Shown here piece by piece: positions 60,561 to 64,000 of a DNA stretch of 64,000 nucleotides. The DNA comes from JACJYM01 sp965230495 (GTDB taxonomy: Bacteria > Bacteroidota > Bacteroidia > Chitinophagales > Saprospiraceae). The notes below the pieces were generated by a model. That model was given only the letters and a program-made list of their open reading frames with translations, searched no databases and was not told the origin of the DNA. How positions within the stretch are numbered: position 1 is the first letter of the stretch; the number at the start of each line of letters is the position of its first letter. Both the position numbers and the translations under genes were made by a program. The stretch is taken from contig OZ246004.1 in the NCBI GenBank assembly GCA_965230495.1, positions 3,534,001 to 3,598,000 on the forward strand, written 5' to 3'.

Positions 60561-61814
60561 TTAAACTTTAGAAATAGTGTATTTTCTTATTTCTAATAAA
60601 GTGACAGGTATTAGGCAAACAGCCACTATAACTTGAGTAATGAGCGTGGCCATGGCAGCACCTTTAGCAGCTTGAGACGGTATCAGAACGTAATTCAACC
60701 CAAAGTTTATTATTACAGCGATAAAAAAAATTTTGTTGATATTTCGGAGAGCTCTTAGTGCTAATAATATGGGACCGAATACATGCACAACGATAAGAGG
60801 TAAAAGTGCGAGAATAATATACTTGAAAACTTCATCATAATAAGGAGTATATTCTACATAAAAATATGAAAGTATTGGAGTAGAAAATAAGAGTAAAATA
60901 ATGACACCAGAACCTATCAATAGTGAAAGAGCCAGGGTTCCCGATCTGAGCAACTGATATAGGGTCTTGGGATTTTGAATATTTTTAGCATACATGGGAA
61001 GTAAGATTCCAGCGGCGAGTACACCCACCATATTGGCAGCATCAAAAAACCTGAAGCCTGCACCATAAATTCCTGCTTCTCCAGAACCTTCAGGAAGTAG
61101 TCTGCCTATCATCACACCATCCATTTTAGTGTAAGCGGTCATTAGAAATATTAAAATCGTATATGGAAGGCATGATTTTAATATCTTTCTGAACCTTTTT
61201 TTAGAAATACGAATCTTTACAGAGCCTAGCTTTTTTGAGAAAATGAAGAATGCAATAACCAATGCTGCAAAGGACGAGAATACTTGACAGCTAATGAACC
61301 ACCATATGGTAAAAGTATCTTTAAGATTGATACCCCAAAGAATAACCACTAATAGAACTAACAAAATGATCTTATCCATTGAAGAAATAATACTGTCTGT
61401 CCTATAAGCCCCTGTAGCAGAGATACTTGATCTCATCAGAATAAAGAGGGAGGCAAGGATAAAATTGAGGGATATTAGAAACAGCATTCCAAAGCTTCTA
61501 TCTCCTAAGACCAGATGGGAAATAATAATACAACTCAAGAAAAGACCTGCTAAAATTATTTTTAAACCCAGTATATATTCAACGTTGGTTTTATCATCGG
61601 TTTTAGCAAGATTGACCGTATTGTATTGTAGAATACCGGGATCATTGATAAATTGAAACAAATAAACAAAACTTAACAATTCAAAATAATAACCCCAAGT
61701 ATTTCCTCCAAGGATATTTTGAACATTGACTTCTACAACTAGAAGGTAAAAGGGTTTTACTATGGCATTAATAGCAACGAGAATTATAATATTTACGTAA
61801 AACTCCTTTTTCAT
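60561..61814 (-). CDS. Polysaccharide flippase (Wzx/MATE-like)
   Basis: 417 aa from the ATG at 61814; an in-frame TTG at 61835 lies next to a promoter-like box and would be transcribed at or before the start site, so it is rejected. About 12-14 hydrophobic helices of the polysaccharide transport family, with the characteristic charged loops (TAYTKMDGVMIGRLLPEG and AGFRFFDAANMVGV). It would carry lipid-linked glycan across the inner membrane. It is the first gene of the six-gene minus-strand glycan operon. Confidence 0.85.
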   Translation of the reverse strand: MKKEFYVNIIILVAINAIVKPFYLLVVEVNVQNILGGNTWGYYFELLSFVYLFQFINDPGILQYNTVNLAKTDDKTNVEYILGLKIILAGLFLSCIIISHLVLGDRSFGMLFLISLNFILASLFILMRSSISATGAYRTDSIISSMDKIILLVLLVVILWGINLKDTFTIWWFISCQVFSSFAALVIAFFIFSKKLGSVKIRISKKRFRKILKSCLPYTILIFLMTAYTKMDGVMIGRLLPEGSGEAGIYGAGFRFFDAANMVGVLAAGILLPMYAKNIQNPKTLYQLLRSGTLALSLLIGSGVIILLLFSTPILSYFYVEYTPYYDEVFKYIILALLPLIVVHVFGPILLALRALRNINKIFFIAVIINFGLNYVLIPSQAAKGAAMATLITQVIVAVCLIPVTLLEIRKYTISKV

Positions 61815-61836
61815 CCAAGATATACCAAAAGACAAT

Positions 61837-61844
61837 CAAAGGTA
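61837..61844 (-). promoter_or_regulatory. Putative -7 box of the glycan export operon
   Basis: Minus-strand TACCTTTG, identical to the rlmN box, ends 22 bases before the ATG at 61814. It supports that start over the upstream TTG. No standard -33 TTG is visible. Confidence 0.45.
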
Positions 61845-61876
61845 ACCTAAAAAAGACAAAATCATATTAAAATATT

Positions 61877-61906
61877 TTGTAATATGTAATATGCTTTATA
61901 TCTTTG
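61877..61906 (+). promoter_or_regulatory. Bacteroidetes-type promoter of the T9SS type A protein gene
   Basis: TTG (61877-61879), a 19-base spacer, then TATCTTTG (61899-61906). Both elements and their spacing match the Bacteroidetes TTG-N19-21-TAnnTTTG consensus. The leader to the ATG at 61951 would be about 40 bases. It is the best promoter match in the window. Confidence 0.7.
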
Positions 61907-61950
61907 TGTTTCGAATGTTTTATTAATAGTCTCAAAATAAATCAACGACC

Positions 61951-63219
61951 ATGCGAAAACCGATTAAAGTAGTGTGTTCTGTCTTCTATATATTTTGTTT
62001 TCTGAGTTTCGGAACTAATCCTTCAAATCTTCAAATTTCCGGTAAGGTTACTACGACAGAAGGAGATGCTATTCCAAATATTGAAATAATACTCGAAGGG
62101 GGAGAAACGTTTAAAAAAACAAAATCTAATGCTAAAGGAGAGTTTGTTTTCAATGATTTAGCCGAAGCCAATGACTATGTAGTGAGAACCAATGAGACTG
62201 AAACCAAGAGAGCACATTCACTGATGTCTTTGGTAAAACTTAATGATTACTTATTCGATTTATATGAATTCGATAATCCTTATGAATTTTTGATGTTAGA
62301 TATAGATAACTCAAGGGAGTTAAATTATTTAGACATTGAAGAAATTAGAAATAGCCTACTATCTGACACTAAGTCAAAAAAGGAAATGTCTATATTTAGA
62401 AATGATCTAATGGTAAACAACAATCAACAGTTTAAAGAATTGAACTTTTCTTACTATTACAAAAACTTGAATACTTCAGTGGAAGAAGCTGATTTTATTG
62501 GCTTTCGTACAGATACGAAAAATATTACCAACAAGACTTTGAATCTTAATATAATTGATGAAAATATAGAAAAAAACCAATCAGTATTGGTTGAACTGTA
62601 TGCTTCAAATTATGTTCATATGTCTGGTTCTTTAATTGAGTTGGAAATAGATAATAGTTTGTTAGATTTAAAAACTGTTAAAAGTGGAACCCTTCAATCA
62701 AATAATTATTTTTACAAAATAGATAATGGAGCAAGGAACCAACGTATTCGTTTGTTGGAAACTTCTACCAAAGCAAAATCTATTTTTGACCAACCTATTT
62801 ATCAACTGGAATTCGATGTTTTAGGAAACGGAAGCTTAAGAGATGCGATTAAGTTAAATAGTAATAGTCAAGCCGTTGGCACTAAATATGAGCTTTTCAA
62901 TACGTCACTCGATATAAAGAGTAAAAAAGCAGAAGATAGAGCTGAGGAGATAGAAAAAATCGCTTTGCACCAAAATGCACCGAATCCTTTTAATGGATTA
63001 ACAACTATAAAATTCGAGTTGCCAACAAGGGAAACGGTCGAATGGCAACTGGTTGATATTTCGGGAAAGATTATTTGGCAGAGTTCTCAGGAGTATGAAA
63101 GAGGCATTCACGAACTAACATTGGACAAGAGTAGGTTTAGCTCCGGTGGAGGAGTATATAAATTGCATTTTAAAGCAGGAGATGTATTATTTACAAAATC
63201 TCTGTTTTGTCTTAGATAG
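61951..63219 (+). CDS. T9SS type A protein with Cna-B, dockerin-like and cohesin-like modules
   Basis: 422 aa with a signal peptide. Order: Cna-B/carboxypeptidase-regulatory beta domain (about 28-85, ISGKVTTTEGDAIPNIE), a dockerin-like segment with a calcium-loop pattern (about 92-135, LDIDNSRELNYLDIEEI), a cohesin-like beta domain (about 200-330, with VLVELYASN), and a C-terminal type A T9SS domain (about 340-422, HQNAPNPFNGLTTIKFELP, ending KSLFCLR). Type A tails carry proteins across the outer membrane for cleavage and attachment to the surface. Having both a dockerin and a cohesin-like module in one chain is typical of Saprospirales. It has its own promoter. Confidence 0.82.
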   Translation: MRKPIKVVCSVFYIFCFLSFGTNPSNLQISGKVTTTEGDAIPNIEIILEGGETFKKTKSNAKGEFVFNDLAEANDYVVRTNETETKRAHSLMSLVKLNDYLFDLYEFDNPYEFLMLDIDNSRELNYLDIEEIRNSLLSDTKSKKEMSIFRNDLMVNNNQQFKELNFSYYYKNLNTSVEEADFIGFRTDTKNITNKTLNLNIIDENIEKNQSVLVELYASNYVHMSGSLIELEIDNSLLDLKTVKSGTLQSNNYFYKIDNGARNQRIRLLETSTKAKSIFDQPIYQLEFDVLGNGSLRDAIKLNSNSQAVGTKYELFNTSLDIKSKKAEDRAEEIEKIALHQNAPNPFNGLTTIKFELPTRETVEWQLVDISGKIIWQSSQEYERGIHELTLDKSRFSSGGGVYKLHFKAGDVLFTKSLFCLR

Positions 63220-63427
63220 TGAAATTTTATATACTTAGGGGTGTGGTTTTTAAGGGAATATTATTTAAGAAAATAAATATCTGTTTTTAGGTGAATATTG
63301 TTGATCGATGACTCTTTTTTCCATCAATTATTTCAGAACTTTGTATAATTCCAGGTGGAGAAAGGAACTTTCAATTACTACATATATTAATTATTAACGC
63401 TGAATTTGTAATGCAATAAGTCTAACT

Positions 63428-64000
63428 ATGTTTTTTAAAACTATTGTACAAGGGAGATTGGAATTTGGAAAAGAAAGAAGCTTTTCCAAGGTGTTAAAAA
63501 TGTATCAGTACAGGGTAGAAAACTACCATAAGAATCTGGTTATTTTTAAGGAAGAAGAGCTTTTCGATCATGACAATTATACGTTGGAGATTCCTCGTTT
63601 TGTTGGAAATGTATCAGAAAAAGCTTATAAGAATACGATTAATATTTTGACTTATTGTGCTCAATTTGCTTTGACTGGATCTATTAGAGGTTGGATGATC
63701 AATGAAGGAGAAATAATGCATTTTGACACTATTGAACCTGATTCTGATAAAAAGGCTGTTCAATCATTTTTGAAAGGTCGCGATTTAGTAAAAAAAGAAG
63801 GAAAAGAAGACGAAGCTTTAGAACAACTTACGAAAGCGATAGAGAGATATGACAGGCATGCCATGGCTTATGAGAGGAGGGGTAAGGTCAATTTTATTCT
63901 CAAAAAATATCATGATGCCCTTCGGGATTACAACAAATGTATCAATTTGGATGATTCCATACCCACTGCCTTTTATGGTAAAGCGAAATGCTTGATGCTC
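63428..64000 (+). CDS. TPR-repeat protein, 5' part only
   Basis: The frame is open from ATG 63428 to the window end (191 codons), so the C-terminus is missing. The first 110 residues (MFFKTIVQGRLEFGKERSF at the start) are not recognised. From about residue 125 TPR helices appear: FLKGRDLVKKEGKEDEALEQ, then AYERRGKVNFILKKYHDALR with N/D-rich links, and a third repeat begins at the edge. No signal peptide is seen, so it is likely cytoplasmic. Upstream 63220-63427 holds no other gene and no clear promoter. Confidence 0.75.
   Translation, partial: MFFKTIVQGRLEFGKERSFSKVLKMYQYRVENYHKNLVIFKEEELFDHDNYTLEIPRFVGNVSEKAYKNTINILTYCAQFALTGSIRGWMINEGEIMHFDTIEPDSDKKAVQSFLKGRDLVKKEGKEDEALEQLTKAIERYDRHAMAYERRGKVNFILKKYHDALRDYNKCINLDDSIPTAFYGKAKCLML

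Noticed and set aside
60561..61835. TTG start at 61835 for the flippase
   Set aside because: It lies next to a promoter-like box, so the ATG at 61814 is the better choice.

Overview
This is an AT-rich chromosomal window from a member of the Bacteroidetes, most likely Saprospirales-like. The evidence is two PorP/SprF type IX secretion (T9SS) proteins, an OmpA-type PorE-like protein, one protein with a CHU_C-type (type B) T9SS tail and one with a type A T9SS tail joined to dockerin- and cohesin-like modules, many lipoproteins, membrane-anchored AraC regulators, and promoter-like TAnnTTTG boxes. Both ends cut through genes: a gamma-glutamyltranspeptidase on the left and a TPR protein on the right. 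I see no rRNA, tRNA, CRISPR array, prophage or insertion sequence. No stretch longer than about 300 bases lacks a gene; the longest gaps (46868-47161, 16410-16681, 5722-5964) hold hairpins or only AT-rich sequence.

Region by region. 0-7.3 kb: the end of ggt, then a minus-strand block in which two consecutive kynurenine-pathway enzymes (3-hydroxyanthranilate dioxygenase and ACMS decarboxylase) flank four surface-glycan genes (FkbM methyltransferase, FemAB/GNAT, deacetylase-like, glycosyltransferase). 7.4-16.4 kb: LEA14-like lipoprotein, uvrA, secreted esterase, beta-CASP RNase-like protein, two POT peptide transporters. 16.7-19.8 kb: an operon of repeat-containing lipoprotein, ECF sigma factor, and a protein with one inner-membrane helix plus a C-terminal beta-barrel-like domain. 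20-28 kb: rlmN, pnuC, a PorE-like OmpA/DUF1573 protein with PorP/SprF, and a thioredoxin-ApbE-DUF4266-DUF3570 operon. 28-35 kb: a 1227-residue lipoprotein joining cytochrome c, PA14, beta-propeller and DUF1080 domains; hemJ; an SRPBCC/GyrI-like protein; a secreted protein; MscS. 35-43.3 kb: an operon of a giant T9SS metalloprotease, PorP/SprF, an MtfA-like protein without its HExxH, and ogt. 43.3-46.4 kb: a second sigma/helix-plus-barrel pair followed by a surface lipoprotein with two RskA-like domains. 46.6-49.7 kb: an accessory patch with small secreted proteins, an AraC regulator and a GDPD-like protein with an altered active site, containing two copies of a related hairpin. 49.7-55 kb: a metallopeptidase-propeller-barrel fusion head-to-head with an M14 carboxypeptidase lipoprotein. 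55-61.8 kb: a minus-strand glycan-export operon (flippase, Wzz, O-antigen ligase, MscS, deacetylase, GNAT). 62-64 kb: the type A T9SS protein and a TPR protein.

The strongest candidates for undescribed biology are (1) the two ECF-sigma modules whose partner combines a cytoplasmic tail, one inner-membrane helix and an outer-membrane-type barrel, each next to a repeat-type lipoprotein, which suggests trans-envelope signalling, and (2) the ApbE operon, whose DUF3570 barrel protein carries an SGAS motif resembling a covalent flavinylation site.
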